A stretch of 64,000 nucleotides of DNA from NCBI GenBank assembly GCA_031409855.1, contig JANNYA010000066.1, forward strand, positions 3,388 through 67,387, in the 5' to 3' direction. Shown here in pieces: positions 24,901 through 34,492 of the stretch (within the stretch, counting starts at the first letter, position 1; the number at the start of each line of letters is the position of its first letter). Below the pieces are notes generated by a model. The model saw nothing but the letters and a program-made list of their open reading frames with translations. It was not told the DNA's origin and made no database searches. This stretch comes from JANNYA01 sp031409855 (GTDB lineage: Bacteria > Pseudomonadota > Gammaproteobacteria > Xanthomonadales > SZUA-5). A program made the position numbers and the translations under genes.

Positions 24901-25986
24901 ATGAGTCAGATCCGAAAGTACTACCTCGGCCTGATTTCTGGCACCAGCTGCGACGGCATTGACGCCGCGTTGCTAAGTTTTGAGCCGCTGCAGGTGCATT
25001 TTGCAAAAACCTATGGCTTTCCCAGAGAATGGCGTGAATTGGCTTTAGCGCTCGGGCAGGGCCAGGAATTAGTCAACTTAGACGATCTGGGTCAGCTTGA
25101 CGTTGCCCTCGGCAAGGCTTTTAGCGACGCCGCATTGCAGCTTTTAATTGAAGCGGGCATTTCCCCCAATCAAATTACCGCGATTGGCAGCCACGGACAA
25201 ACCGTGCGGCACCGGCCGAATTTGGCGCACCCATTCACGTTGCAATTGGGGTGTCCACATGTGATCGCCGAACGCACCGGCATTAAAGTAGTTGCAGATT
25301 TTCGTCGGCGCGATGTCGCCGCTGGCGGCCAAGGCGCGCCGCTGGTGCCGGCGTTTCACGCAGCGGTGTTCCCGCCGGGCAGCGTCGTGTTAAATCTGGG
25401 CGGCATTGCCAACGTTACGATTCTGGGGCCCGCAGTGCTCGGCTTCGATACTGGCCCCGCAAACTGCCTACTGGATGCGCATGCGCTGGCCGAATTCGGT
25501 TTATCCCATGATGCCGGTGGCGCAATTGCCGCACGCGGCAAGGTCAACACCGCGCTGCTATCACGCCTGGCAGCCGATCCGTATTTTGCGACCCCGGCAC
25601 CAAAAAGTACCGGTCGTGAAACCTTTAATCTTGCCTGGGTGCGCGCACGCGCTGGTGCGACCGATCAAGATATCAGCGCAGAGGATTTGCAAGCGACCTT
25701 GTTAGAGCTAACCGCAATTACGATTCGCGATGCCTTAAAACCCTTTGCAGCGGGCGAAATTTTAGTGTGCGGTGGCGGCGTGCATTGCCCGCCGCTGCTA
25801 GCGCGTTTGGCCTATCACTGCGGCGTGCCAGTGCGCTCGACGACTGAGTTTGGTATCGATCCTGACTTCGTAGAAGCCGCCGCATTCGCTTGGCTAGCGC
25901 GCGAAACGCTGGAAAATCGCCCTGGAAATCGCCCCGAAGTAACGGGTGCAAAGGGTTTGCGGGTGCTTGGCAGCGTTGTGGCTTAA
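24901..25986 (+). CDS. anmK: Anhydro-N-acetylmuramic acid kinase
   Basis: 361 residues from the ATG at 24901; a TTG nine bases earlier is an alternative. The ATP-binding loop GLISGTSCDGIDAALL, GSHGQTVRHRP, the substrate region FDTGPANCLLD and CGGGVHCPPLL are conserved. It phosphorylates and opens anhMurNAc from the recycled cell wall. It follows mepM in an operon-like arrangement and its stop overlaps the convergent DUF3224 gene. Confidence 0.95.
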   Translation: MSQIRKYYLGLISGTSCDGIDAALLSFEPLQVHFAKTYGFPREWRELALALGQGQELVNLDDLGQLDVALGKAFSDAALQLLIEAGISPNQITAIGSHGQTVRHRPNLAHPFTLQLGCPHVIAERTGIKVVADFRRRDVAAGGQGAPLVPAFHAAVFPPGSVVLNLGGIANVTILGPAVLGFDTGPANCLLDAHALAEFGLSHDAGGAIAARGKVNTALLSRLAADPYFATPAPKSTGRETFNLAWVRARAGATDQDISAEDLQATLLELTAITIRDALKPFAAGEILVCGGGVHCPPLLARLAYHCGVPVRSTTEFGIDPDFVEAAAFAWLARETLENRPGNRPEVTGAKGLRVLGSVVA

Positions 25987-26387
25987 GCCAAATCAGGCAA
26001 GGTGTAGTCAAACTTGTAGCTGTGTTTGCCCTCGGCAATAATGATTTCCATGCTGCCGACTAGGCCTTCGAGTGCGTCAGTGCCCGAGTCCGGCACCACA
26101 GTTAAGCTCAAACTCGCCGCGCCACGATTCATTGTGCCGCTGTGCTGCAACACAAAACTCCCCGCACGCCCAGAAAGAGTGCCCTGCACCAGCTCCATCG
26201 CAACATAGCCCGCCGAGCCCGCAATTTTACTGCGCATCGCCAGCATTTGGCCGACGCTGGTGGCGTCCAGCTCGCCGTGAAAACGCTTATCCAATAGCAT
26301 GCGCCCGATCACTTCCCCAGCCGCCGCTGTTTCAGCCGCTTGCGGGATGATTTTGACGTCGAATGCGCCTTCAATGGATGTGGACAT
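25983..26387 (-). CDS. DUF3224 family protein
   Basis: 134 residues, no signal peptide. The layout SVGQMLAMRSKIAGSAGYVAMELVQGTLSGRAGSFVLQHSGTM is that of the DUF3224 beta-sandwich family (allene-oxide-cyclase-like fold), of unknown function. It is convergent with anmK, overlapping it by four bases, and its promoter lies in the 250-bp region shared with the first TonB receptor. Confidence 0.8.
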   Translation of the reverse strand: MSTSIEGAFDVKIIPQAAETAAAGEVIGRMLLDKRFHGELDATSVGQMLAMRSKIAGSAGYVAMELVQGTLSGRAGSFVLQHSGTMNRGAASLSLTVVPDSGTDALEGLVGSMEIIIAEGKHSYKFDYTLPDLA

Positions 26388-26528
26388 GCGTGTTTCCGAA
26401 GCGTGGAGTGCCGCGCATGATAGCCCAGTCCTACGTGGCGCAACTCAATTTAACAGTGGCCTAGGGCATCAATTTAGCCTGGCACCCAGCGATTTCACCC
26501 AAATATCACTTTGGCACTTTAATTTCGA

Positions 26529-26545
26529 TTTAACCCTCTGTTAAC
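26529..26545. promoter_or_regulatory. 11-bp TTAA box upstream of TonB receptor 1
   Basis: TTTAACCCTCTGTTAAC: TTAA at 26530 and 26541, 11 bp apart, the first exactly 111 bp before the receptor start. The same box with one base difference (TTAACTCTCTGTTAACCT) occurs 111 bp before receptor 2. The shared sequence and position make a common regulator likely. Confidence 0.5.
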
Positions 26546-26640
26546 CTCCGCCGGTTCGCTTTTCGCGTGACAACTCAACCCAGGTTGGCAGTGCTTGCTT
26601 GGAAACTGACTCTCTCTTAAGTTTTCGGAGAATTATTAAT

Positions 26641-29520
26641 ATGATGAATCAAACTCAATTAGTGCGTTCCGTTCGCACCGCTCTACTCGCAGGATTGGCC
26701 GTTTCCTTCACCGCACCTGTTTTTGCCGCCGAAGGCGACGAGCAGACGATGAAAGAAGTGGAAGTGCTCGGCTCGCGCATTAAGCGCGCTGATACTGAAA
26801 CCGCTAGCCCAGTATTAATGATTGATGCCGCCGCCATTGAACGCGCGGGTGTTGCGACGCTCGGCGACATTATTCAAGAACTTCCAGCCATTGCCGGTGC
26901 GGCGACGAATCCATCGGTTAATAATGGTGGCGGTGACGGCGCTGCTAAAATCTCGCTGCGTGGCTTGGGTGACGAACGAACGTTGTTGTTAGTGAATGGC
27001 CGTCGCTTGAACTACAACGACGTCAACTCAATTCCAGCGAGTTTGGTTGCGTCTATTGAAATCCTTAAAGATGGCGCTTCGGCAATTTACGGCACCGACG
27101 CAATCGGTGGCGTGGTCAACTTCATTCTGAAGAATGACTACGAGGGCGCTCAAGTAAATCTAGACTACGGTGTATCCGCCGAAGATGACGGCGAACGCAT
27201 GGGCGGTTCAGCTGCGTTCGGCGTCGCTGGCGAACGTGGTAATTTCATGGTCAATTTGAATTACAGCGACCAAGAAGAAGTTTCTGCCGCTGATCGTGAT
27301 TATTCGCGTAATGCGTTATCACTGTATAGCGGTACCGTTACTGTCGGTGGCTCAAGCCGCACTACGACAGGGCGTTACACAGTGCCGCGTTCCGTGGCTC
27401 CAGCTGCCTGCCCAGGCACCAGTGCGAATATCGCCCTGACACGTATAGATGGGCGCCCTGGAACTGCGATTTCGGATTTCCGATGCTTCGCTGCGCCTGG
27501 TGATTTATTCAATTACCAAGCCGTCGGAAACCTGCAGTTGACTCCACAGGAACGTGCAGGACTATTCTTTGCTGGTAATTTTAACTTCACTGATACCGTT
27601 ACTGGCTACATGGAAGCTTGGACACAAAGCACAAGTTCAGCACAACAAATCGCGCCGTTGCCATTCGATGGCCGTCTGGGCCAAGATGACATCGTGCTAC
27701 CCGCTAACAGTGCTTTCAACCCGTTTGGCGTTGATATTAGGGACAGCCGTTTGCGCTTAAGCCGCATTGGTAATCGCCGTTCCGAGTTTGATACAGATTC
27801 CAAACAAATTAACGTCGGTGTTAAGGGTGCATTTGGCGATACCTCCTGGGATTGGGATGTCGGCGGCACCTATGGCAAATTGACGCAAGATTTGACCCAG
27901 ACGGGCTATCTATTAACTTCCGCCCTGGGTGCAGCTCTTGGACCCTCGTTCTTCGCAGGCCCGAATCGTACTTTGCCGACTTGCGGTACCCGTGCGGCAC
28001 CGATCGCCGGTTGTATTCCCGTCGATTTTTTTGGCGCACCACCTGACGCAACGACCGCTGCCGGTCAAGCGCAGTTAGCGGCGTTAGGATCCATTGCTAC
28101 GAATACGGTCAATTCCACAGTTCAAACGTTGAAAACTCTTAACGGGCTGGTTCGGGGCGACGTTTTCGAAACCTCAGCGGGCACCGCCGGTGTTGCTATC
28201 GGCGTCGAGTGGCGTAAAGATTATTACAATTTCGAGCCTGACTTTTTAGCGCGCTTGAACCCTAGCTTTACCTGCTTAATTTCTTCTGAAGCATGCACCA
28301 CACCTACCGTTGGTGAGACTTCCGTGAAGGAAGTCTACGCTGAAATATACGTGCCGCTCTTGGCTGATGCGCCGTTCGCACAAAAACTAAACCTCACGGG
28401 TGGCGTTCGCTTCTCCGACTATGACACTTTCGGCAACACAACCAATGGCAAAATTGGTGTGGAATGGAAACCGTTTGAAGATTTATTAGTGCGAGCAACG
28501 TACGCACAAGTGTTTCGGGCGCCGACCATCACCGATTTGTTTGGTGGGCAAACTGCAGCTTCGGACAGTTTCACCGACCCGTGCAATCGTTACGGCAGCG
28601 CATCAAATCCACGTTCTGCTCTGAAAGATGTCGCATGCCGAAACGTCCCAACAAACGGCTCGTTTAATCAAACCGATACCCAGTTGTCGGCCATTGCTAG
28701 TGGCAATCCAAATGTACAGCCAGAAGATGGCACCACGCTCACCTATGGTTTCGTTTACAGCCCAACTTACTTGGACGGCGCGTCGGCCACCTTAGATTTT
28801 TGGCGTTATTCGTTGGAAAAAACCATTGGCGCCTTTGGAACTCAGCCCATTCTTAATGGTTGCTTCACATCCGGTGTGTTTTGTGATCGCTATTCACGCG
28901 GTACCGATGGCGAAATTTTGCGCTTGTTCAACATCGCCGACAACGTTGGCACCACGGATACCAACGGCGTCGATATTGGCTTGCGCTATAACTTTGATAC
29001 GGAATCTGCCGGAGCCTTTCGCTTCAACTTAGACTCCACCTATGTCGATAAATATGACACTGGTATCATTTTAGCGGGTTCGTCCACGCCGATTTTTGTG
29101 CGTCAAAATGCCGGTACGTTCTTGAGCCCAGCACAAGGTGGCGATGGTAACTATAGCCGTTGGCGCGGTTTGGGCAATGCGGTTTGGACGCTGGGTGACT
29201 TAGATGTTTCCTGGACTTCACGCTACATCCACCGTTTCGTCGTCGGCAGCAATAATCCAAACGTCAACTCAACCTGTGCCGATGCCGGTGGCCGCGCCTT
29301 TCAATGCCGTATCGAGCGGGGTGCCCAGACCTATCACAATCTGTCGGTGGGTTACAAAGTGGAACCTATCAATACCAAGTTCCGTTTCGGTGTCGACAAC
29401 GCGTTCGACAAACAACCGCCTATCGTGTTCCAAAACAACTCACTCAACGGCAACACCGATGAGCGCACGTTTGACACGGTCGGCCGTTACTTCTGGATCA
29501 CTTCAAGCACAACGTTCTAA
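26641..29520 (+). CDS. TonB-dependent receptor 1 of the oxygenase/sulfotransferase block
   Basis: 959 residues from the ATG at 26641 (GGAG ten bases upstream; an ATG 3 bases on is also possible). Signal peptide to about residue 29 (FTAPVFA-AE). The plug carries VEVLGSRIKRADTETASPV, TLLLVNGRRLN and GASAIYGTDAIGG; the barrel ends YFWITSSTTF with a terminal Phe. Several Cys pairs lie in predicted loops. It is paralogous to the receptors at 34.5 and 40.0 kb, sharing plug sequence and the R-TETASPV motif. A terminator follows, then a sulfotransferase gene on the other strand. The ligand is unknown. Confidence 0.95.
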   Translation: MMNQTQLVRSVRTALLAGLAVSFTAPVFAAEGDEQTMKEVEVLGSRIKRADTETASPVLMIDAAAIERAGVATLGDIIQELPAIAGAATNPSVNNGGGDGAAKISLRGLGDERTLLLVNGRRLNYNDVNSIPASLVASIEILKDGASAIYGTDAIGGVVNFILKNDYEGAQVNLDYGVSAEDDGERMGGSAAFGVAGERGNFMVNLNYSDQEEVSAADRDYSRNALSLYSGTVTVGGSSRTTTGRYTVPRSVAPAACPGTSANIALTRIDGRPGTAISDFRCFAAPGDLFNYQAVGNLQLTPQERAGLFFAGNFNFTDTVTGYMEAWTQSTSSAQQIAPLPFDGRLGQDDIVLPANSAFNPFGVDIRDSRLRLSRIGNRRSEFDTDSKQINVGVKGAFGDTSWDWDVGGTYGKLTQDLTQTGYLLTSALGAALGPSFFAGPNRTLPTCGTRAAPIAGCIPVDFFGAPPDATTAAGQAQLAALGSIATNTVNSTVQTLKTLNGLVRGDVFETSAGTAGVAIGVEWRKDYYNFEPDFLARLNPSFTCLISSEACTTPTVGETSVKEVYAEIYVPLLADAPFAQKLNLTGGVRFSDYDTFGNTTNGKIGVEWKPFEDLLVRATYAQVFRAPTITDLFGGQTAASDSFTDPCNRYGSASNPRSALKDVACRNVPTNGSFNQTDTQLSAIASGNPNVQPEDGTTLTYGFVYSPTYLDGASATLDFWRYSLEKTIGAFGTQPILNGCFTSGVFCDRYSRGTDGEILRLFNIADNVGTTDTNGVDIGLRYNFDTESAGAFRFNLDSTYVDKYDTGIILAGSSTPIFVRQNAGTFLSPAQGGDGNYSRWRGLGNAVWTLGDLDVSWTSRYIHRFVVGSNNPNVNSTCADAGGRAFQCRIERGAQTYHNLSVGYKVEPINTKFRFGVDNAFDKQPPIVFQNNSLNGNTDERTFDTVGRYFWITSSTTF

Positions 29521-29545
29521 ACACTGGATGTTTGTTTGAATATCG

Positions 29546-29577
29546 AAAACCGTGCGATGCAAGTCGCACGGTTTTTT
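29546..29577. terminator. Bidirectional intrinsic terminator
   Basis: AAAACCGTGCGA pairs with TCGCACGGTTTT around a 6-base loop, with T-runs on the plus strand and on the minus strand (the A-run). It separates the convergent receptor and sulfotransferase genes and overlaps the sulfotransferase stop codon by two bases. Confidence 0.85.
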
Positions 29578-31444
29578 AATTCCTGTATGAAAAATACGCC
29601 ATCCAAGGATCTAATAACTTGTTCGCTCCGCTTGCTTCAAACTCCGGCAAATACCGCTGAAAGCGATTTAGGGCGCGGGTATTGACCGCTTCGGTCACGG
29701 CGGCATAGCTGGGTGTTGAGATCGCGCGCGTTTTTGCCCTTTCGGTAAAATTAAGCAGCTCTGGCAGCCAAGGCAAGCCTAGAAATTCAACCAGTGCAGC
29801 TGCGGTTTCAGCGGTATTTTCGACAAATGACTCGTATTTAAGCTCGAAAATAGCCAGCGTTAATTTCTGGCGAGCATCGGCGTAAAAACTAAACACCCGG
29901 TCGTACATGCTTGAAGTTGCTGCCAGGGTGCGCATCGTTACTGCAAACGCGGGCGCGCGAAAATGTTGCATATAGCAACTCAGCACACAATCGGCAGGTT
30001 GGCGAATCACAACAATCACTTTTGCGCGCGGGAACAAGGCTTGAATCAGCGGTAGCCGGGCCAAATTCAGCGGGTTTTTGTCGACGTAGCGCGCGCCTGA
30101 GCTTAAGTTTGGGCTGACCTTGTTGCACAAGGAAAAATAATGTGCACGCAAATCACCAAGCTGCTCAACACTTAGCCGGTCAAGTTCAGCCGGGTAGCGC
30201 AAACCCATATCTTGCATGCGCAGAATGCATTTTTGCAAAAATGCTTGCTCATCAAAGGACTGTAGTGCCGGGTGCGCGTCCAGTAATTGCTCCAGCAGCG
30301 TCGTGCCCGAGCGTGGAAAGCCGACCACGAATACCGGATCGGGCCGATCATCCATTGCGGGCTGCACGGCGAACTTAGGAAATCCTTGATTTAACAGCAC
30401 CAATGGATCTTCCTCAAACGCCATTTTTGGGTGCGCAGCTGCTACCTGCGCAAAACGCGCTTCATGCGCTTCGTTCAGCAATGCGAACACAGCCTGCGGC
30501 TTGTTCAGAGCATCCAGCGCTTTCGCCAATTCAAACTGCAGTGCAATGCGTAAATTCGGCTCCAACTTAGTGCCCAGCAAGGGCTCAAGCATGGCTGCTA
30601 CCTGATCGAAGCGTTTTTCCCGCGCTGCCAAGCGGGCGTCAAACTGCATCAGTGTTTGCCCGGCTTTGCTTTTCATACGGGTTGCGATGGCTGCATCCGG
30701 CGCAAATTCCGCGCCCAAGGCAGTCAGCTTGGCACGCGTATCACGCATCTTCACCAGTTGGTTCGAGCGCTCGTAACTCAGTCCTAAGCTAATTAGGGCA
30801 AAGGGATATTCAGCTGCCTTTGGCGAAACCTTAAGCGATGCCGCTTCTGCCCCGGCATAGTCGCTCAGTTGCAAAACTAAAAAGGCGTATTCGACCGCTA
30901 AATCGGCCGGCATCGGTGCCGCTTGCAATCGCTGTGCGTTGTCTTTGGCCAAGTCAATTTCATCGAGGGCAATTAGGCATTTCAAATAAAACAGTGCGAC
31001 TTCCAAGTCCTGATCGAGCCCGTTTTTAAGCGCCTGCACCACTTCAGCTTTCGCAAGCAGCACTTCCCCTAACTCAAACGCCGCGCGCGCAAGGCCAAAA
31101 TGCACGCTGCCGTCCGAAAAGCCAAGCTGTTGCGCCCTTCGTAAGGCCGCGAATGCGGCTTGTGGGTTTGCCAATTCCAATAGTGCGTTGCCCAAATTCG
31201 CATGGTGTTCGGGCACCTGGGATTCGAGCAAAATTAGCGCGCGGTACACTTGTGCCGCCGCTTCTGCCTCGCGCAGCGCCGAGTGCGCTAAGCCTTTCGC
31301 GGTTAGCCACGCGCTGTCGCCTGGCGTTGATGCTAAAGCGCGATCAGCCCAGGCCAAAGTCTGCTGCGGTTTGCCGTTTGCCAGCGCATCAAATGCGCTC
31401 TGCAGTGACGGGTTTGGCGGTGGCACAGCATTCGGGATAGTCAT
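29576..31444 (-). CDS. TPR-containing sulfotransferase 1
   Basis: 622 residues, no signal peptide. The N-terminal 300 or so residues are tetratricopeptide repeats (for example LGNALLELANPQAAFAALRRA). The C-terminal domain is a PAPS-dependent sulfotransferase: the 5'-phosphosulfate loop FVVGFPRSGTTLLEQLLDAH and the 3'-phosphate region AKVIVVIRQPADCVLS. TPR-sulfotransferases of this type resemble tyrosyl-protein sulfotransferases and often lie next to TonB receptors; a protein or peptide acceptor is an inference. It is divergent from the oxygenase-methyltransferase-hydroxylase operon across 52 bp. A paralogue is encoded at 38.1 kb. Confidence 0.9.
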   Translation of the reverse strand: MTIPNAVPPPNPSLQSAFDALANGKPQQTLAWADRALASTPGDSAWLTAKGLAHSALREAEAAAQVYRALILLESQVPEHHANLGNALLELANPQAAFAALRRAQQLGFSDGSVHFGLARAAFELGEVLLAKAEVVQALKNGLDQDLEVALFYLKCLIALDEIDLAKDNAQRLQAAPMPADLAVEYAFLVLQLSDYAGAEAASLKVSPKAAEYPFALISLGLSYERSNQLVKMRDTRAKLTALGAEFAPDAAIATRMKSKAGQTLMQFDARLAAREKRFDQVAAMLEPLLGTKLEPNLRIALQFELAKALDALNKPQAVFALLNEAHEARFAQVAAAHPKMAFEEDPLVLLNQGFPKFAVQPAMDDRPDPVFVVGFPRSGTTLLEQLLDAHPALQSFDEQAFLQKCILRMQDMGLRYPAELDRLSVEQLGDLRAHYFSLCNKVSPNLSSGARYVDKNPLNLARLPLIQALFPRAKVIVVIRQPADCVLSCYMQHFRAPAFAVTMRTLAATSSMYDRVFSFYADARQKLTLAIFELKYESFVENTAETAAALVEFLGLPWLPELLNFTERAKTRAISTPSYAAVTEAVNTRALNRFQRYLPEFEASGANKLLDPWMAYFSYRN

Positions 31445-31496
31445 TTCAGATCAACTCAGGCAATGTTGCACGATTAAACCACCGATCTGTCGAAAT

Positions 31497-32126
31497 ATGC
31501 CCGCCCCGATTAGTCAACCACCCAATGAGCCTGCTGCCATTGTGACCGCAGCGCTGTCGCTTAGCAGCTACGTACAGGTATTTGACAACGCTTTGCCCGC
31601 AACCTTTTGCCAGCAAATGCTGCAGTCTTTTAATTCGCTCGCGCGCTTTCATAAGCCAAACGGCCGTGGTGTGCGCGCCGGGCACGACGCTAGCGCATGG
31701 ACTGAACTTGATATCTCGCCGCTGACTGATGTGAGTTTTCGGCAAATTGTACTTGCCAATATGCACAAGCACTTAGCGCTCTATAACGCCGCCATTGCAC
31801 AATCCGCGCCGGTGCCAACGCTGCCCATTCCGGGTACCGACAAAATCAGTGAACTGATTGTCAAACGCTATCGCCCCGATGCCGATGAAGCGTTTCAGCT
31901 GCATTTTGACGCGCTTGGCCCAGTGGCAAACCGCTACATGGTGTTTCTTTGGTATCTAAATGATGTGGCGGAGGGAGGCGAAACTGAGTTTCCAGCGCTT
32001 AATGTTTCCGTCGAACCCAAGGCCGGCCGCCTGGTGATGTTTCCGCCGTATTGGATGTATCAGCATCAGGGGAAAGCGCCACGCAGCGGTGACAAATACA
32101 TTTTTTCCAGTTATTTTTTGTTTTGA
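31497..32126 (+). CDS. 2OG-Fe(II) oxygenase 1 (prolyl-4-hydroxylase-like)
   Basis: 209 residues from the ATG at 31497; the longer frame to 31188 overlaps the sulfotransferase gene and was rejected. The double-stranded beta-helix fold carries the facial triad: His and Asp in FQLHFDALG and the distal His in WMYQHQGKAP, with Lys in GDKYIF for 2-oxoglutarate. The NRYMVFLWYLNDVAEGGETEFP segment is typical of P4Hc-type enzymes. It is near-identical in layout to the oxygenase at 37.5 kb. It leads an operon with a methyltransferase and an Asp/Asn hydroxylase. Substrate is unknown, but a protein or peptide is likely from the family. Confidence 0.9.
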   Translation: MPAPISQPPNEPAAIVTAALSLSSYVQVFDNALPATFCQQMLQSFNSLARFHKPNGRGVRAGHDASAWTELDISPLTDVSFRQIVLANMHKHLALYNAAIAQSAPVPTLPIPGTDKISELIVKRYRPDADEAFQLHFDALGPVANRYMVFLWYLNDVAEGGETEFPALNVSVEPKAGRLVMFPPYWMYQHQGKAPRSGDKYIFSSYFLF

Positions 32127-32128
32127 CC

Positions 32129-33241
32129 ATGTTGATTTTCGCCAGCGATACCGTGATTCGGGCCCAAAGCGGTCAGATGTTGATTCACACTACGACAGGC
32201 ACCTGGCCGCCATTTGTCGCGCAATCGCCGCAGTTAATAGGCTGGCTGGCGCAATTTATGCGCGCCACCGACGCGACGGCGGCTCTGGGCGCGCTCGATT
32301 TTGTCAATGCGCAGCAGGCCAAGGGTGTAATTGAGCATTTGCAAAAAAATGGCGCATTAGTTGACGCGCAGTCGACAGCAGCCCAGCTGCCGGAGCCTAG
32401 CGCCGCCCACGCACAAAGCGGCAAACATTTGAATGGTCTGGCACGGCAAATTTATGATCTGAGCGCGGACGTGCAGGGCTTGGGCGAATTTGCGGAACGC
32501 CAATTACGTCAAAATGGTGGCGCTGGTTTGGAACGGCGATTGCTTAGCCTAGGCGCAAGCATTGACGGTTTACGGCGGGAATTAAGTGCGCTGCGCGAGC
32601 CGCATTTGGCCGCCCAATTCGATGCGCTAAAGCTTAAGCCGGACGCGAACAACCTGAAATTGCACCTAGGCTGCGGCCCCGTGCACTTGGGGGGTTTCAT
32701 CAATATCGACATTGCACCTGCGCCCTTGGCGATGAATGTGCTCTGGGGTTTGCCATTTGACGATGGCACCGTTCAAATCGTGTATCTGTCGCATTTATTG
32801 GAACATCTCTTTTATCCCACCGACGTCATGGCCCTGTTTGGCGAAATTTACCGGGTGTTGGCACCCGGCGGCGTTGTACGCGTCGTCGTACCCGATATCG
32901 CCAAGTGCTTAGCCGCGTATGCGCGTGGGGATCAAGCATTTTTTGCGGCGCGGCGTGAAAACTTCAGTTGGTGGCCATCTGATGCCAGTCTGCTAGAAAA
33001 CTTTCTGACTTATGCCGGTGTCGGCCCAGAACCTAGGTATTTATTTGAGTCGCATAAATACGGCTATGATTTTGAAACTTTGGCTAAAGCGCTGGCTAAA
33101 GCGGACTTCGCCGAAATCACCCACTCTGAGTTTCAGAGTAGCCGCGAGCCAGCACTGCGTATAGAACATTTGAGCGCAGCCGCGCGTTGGCGCGCAGGGG
33201 ACGAGTATTTATCCCTATTTGTGGAAGCAATTCGGCCATGA
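32129..33241 (+). CDS. SAM-dependent methyltransferase with extra N-terminal domain
   Basis: 370 residues. The C-terminal half is a class I methyltransferase: LKLHLGCGPVHLGGFINIDI (motif I with the acidic strand end), VYLSHLLEHLFYP and GGVVRVVVPDI. The first 80 residues form a separate small alpha/beta module (a beta pair, TTTGTWPPF, a helix and EHLQKNGALV) that resembles winged-helix/PqqD-like peptide-binding domains; this is tentative. A linker with helices lies between. The ATG at 32129 is chosen, two bases after the oxygenase stop; a TTG at 32123 is an alternative. Its stop overlaps the next start (ATGA). Confidence 0.75.
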   Translation: MLIFASDTVIRAQSGQMLIHTTTGTWPPFVAQSPQLIGWLAQFMRATDATAALGALDFVNAQQAKGVIEHLQKNGALVDAQSTAAQLPEPSAAHAQSGKHLNGLARQIYDLSADVQGLGEFAERQLRQNGGAGLERRLLSLGASIDGLRRELSALREPHLAAQFDALKLKPDANNLKLHLGCGPVHLGGFINIDIAPAPLAMNVLWGLPFDDGTVQIVYLSHLLEHLFYPTDVMALFGEIYRVLAPGGVVRVVVPDIAKCLAAYARGDQAFFAARRENFSWWPSDASLLENFLTYAGVGPEPRYLFESHKYGYDFETLAKALAKADFAEITHSEFQSSREPALRIEHLSAAARWRAGDEYLSLFVEAIRP

Positions 33242-34314
33242 CGCAAGCCGCTGCACAAGTTTTGCGCCAGTTAGCCAAACAGCTCATGCAGGCGGGTGAT
33301 TTTAGCAACGCCGAGGCTCAAATTCGTGCCGCAATCGCGCTCGCGCCGGGTGCTCCGATCCTACATTTAGAGCACGGGCAGATTTTCGAGCAGCAAAACA
33401 ATATCAATGCTGCCACCCGTGCCTACTACCGCGCCGTGATGAAGGCGCGCGCAAAAGGGCTGTGGTTAGACGATGCAACCGTGCCAGCGCAAGTTTTGCC
33501 GCAGGTGCTGCATGCGATGCAATTCGTAGAAACGCATCGTGATGGTGTGCTGCACGCATTGCTTGAGCCACTCTACGCCCAATTTGGCAAAACTGAACTT
33601 GAACGCGTCACTGGGGCACTCAATATCTATCTGGGTTCCGATCTTACTAAACCAGCAAGTCCGCATCAGCGCCCACACTTTTTATATGTGCCAGGCCTAA
33701 CTGAAACGCCGTTTGTCGACGCCAAGCGATTCAGTTGGATAGACGCAGCACTCGATGCGCGCGCAGCAATCGCGGCTGAGGCGCATGCGGTGTTTGCGAA
33801 TCAGCGGGGTGTCGAGCCTTTTCTTCAAGCCGCGCCTGGTAACGATCTGACCGTTTACATAGCAGGCGATCAAGCCAAGTGGGAAGCGCATTTTTTCTAT
33901 CGGCATGGCTTAGCAAACCCGGAAAACTTAGCCGCTAGTCCTGCAACTGCGAACTTGCTGGCAAAAGCGCCACTAGTGCGCATCGCCGAACATGCGCCGG
34001 AAATATGCTTTTCCGCACTGACGCCTGGTAGCCATATCTTGGCGCACACCGGCGTCACCAATCTGCGTTTGGTGGCGCATTTGCCGTTGATTTTGCCTGA
34101 CCGCTGCGCGCTAAAAGTGGCTGGCATCGAACGTGCCTGGAAACTGGATGAGGTTTTAATATTTGATGACACTTTTGAGCACGAAGCCTGGAATCGCAGC
34201 GATCAGACCCGGGTCATTTTGCTGATGGATGCTTGGCATCCGGATTTGACGCAGGCCGAGCAGATTGCCTTTGCCGAACTTATTGAAGGCATTGGCTGCT
34301 TCAACCGTGGCTGA
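33238..34314 (+). CDS. TPR plus aspartyl/asparaginyl beta-hydroxylase domain protein
   Basis: 358 residues. Residues 1-70 hold TPR-like helices (AEAQIRAAIALAPGAPILHLEHGQIFEQQ). The remainder is an Asp_Arg_Hydrox domain: FYRHGLANPENLAASPAT, SALTPGSHILAHTGVTNLRLVAHLPL (metal-binding His in LAHTG), and FDDTFEHEAWNRSDQTRVILLMDAWHP with the distal His. This is the AspH family, which hydroxylates Asp or Asn beta-carbons in proteins and some natural products. The start lies in the stop of the methyltransferase gene. It closes an oxygenase-methyltransferase-hydroxylase operon. Confidence 0.88.
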   Translation: MTQAAAQVLRQLAKQLMQAGDFSNAEAQIRAAIALAPGAPILHLEHGQIFEQQNNINAATRAYYRAVMKARAKGLWLDDATVPAQVLPQVLHAMQFVETHRDGVLHALLEPLYAQFGKTELERVTGALNIYLGSDLTKPASPHQRPHFLYVPGLTETPFVDAKRFSWIDAALDARAAIAAEAHAVFANQRGVEPFLQAAPGNDLTVYIAGDQAKWEAHFFYRHGLANPENLAASPATANLLAKAPLVRIAEHAPEICFSALTPGSHILAHTGVTNLRLVAHLPLILPDRCALKVAGIERAWKLDEVLIFDDTFEHEAWNRSDQTRVILLMDAWHPDLTQAEQIAFAELIEGIGCFNRG

Positions 34315-34380
34315 ATTAATTGCCGCCCACATTCGCTGACTGTAACGCCTGTGTAACTTGACAGGGCACTAGCCGTGTGA

Positions 34381-34397
34381 CTTAACTCTCTGTTAAC
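34381..34397. promoter_or_regulatory. 11-bp TTAA box upstream of TonB receptor 2
   Basis: CTTAACTCTCTGTTAAC: TTAA at 34382 and 34393, 11 bp apart, the first 111 bp before the receptor start, the same distance as at receptor 1. Flanking bases are otherwise different, so conservation of the box looks selected rather than inherited with a long duplicated leader. Confidence 0.5.
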
Positions 34398-34492
34398 CTG
34401 CCAGCTTGTGCTCGATGTCGAGCTCAAATTCAATGGCCTTGCCTTGCGGGGCTGGTTTTCTAACGGCTCTGCTGTACTGGAGAAAGAAACAA

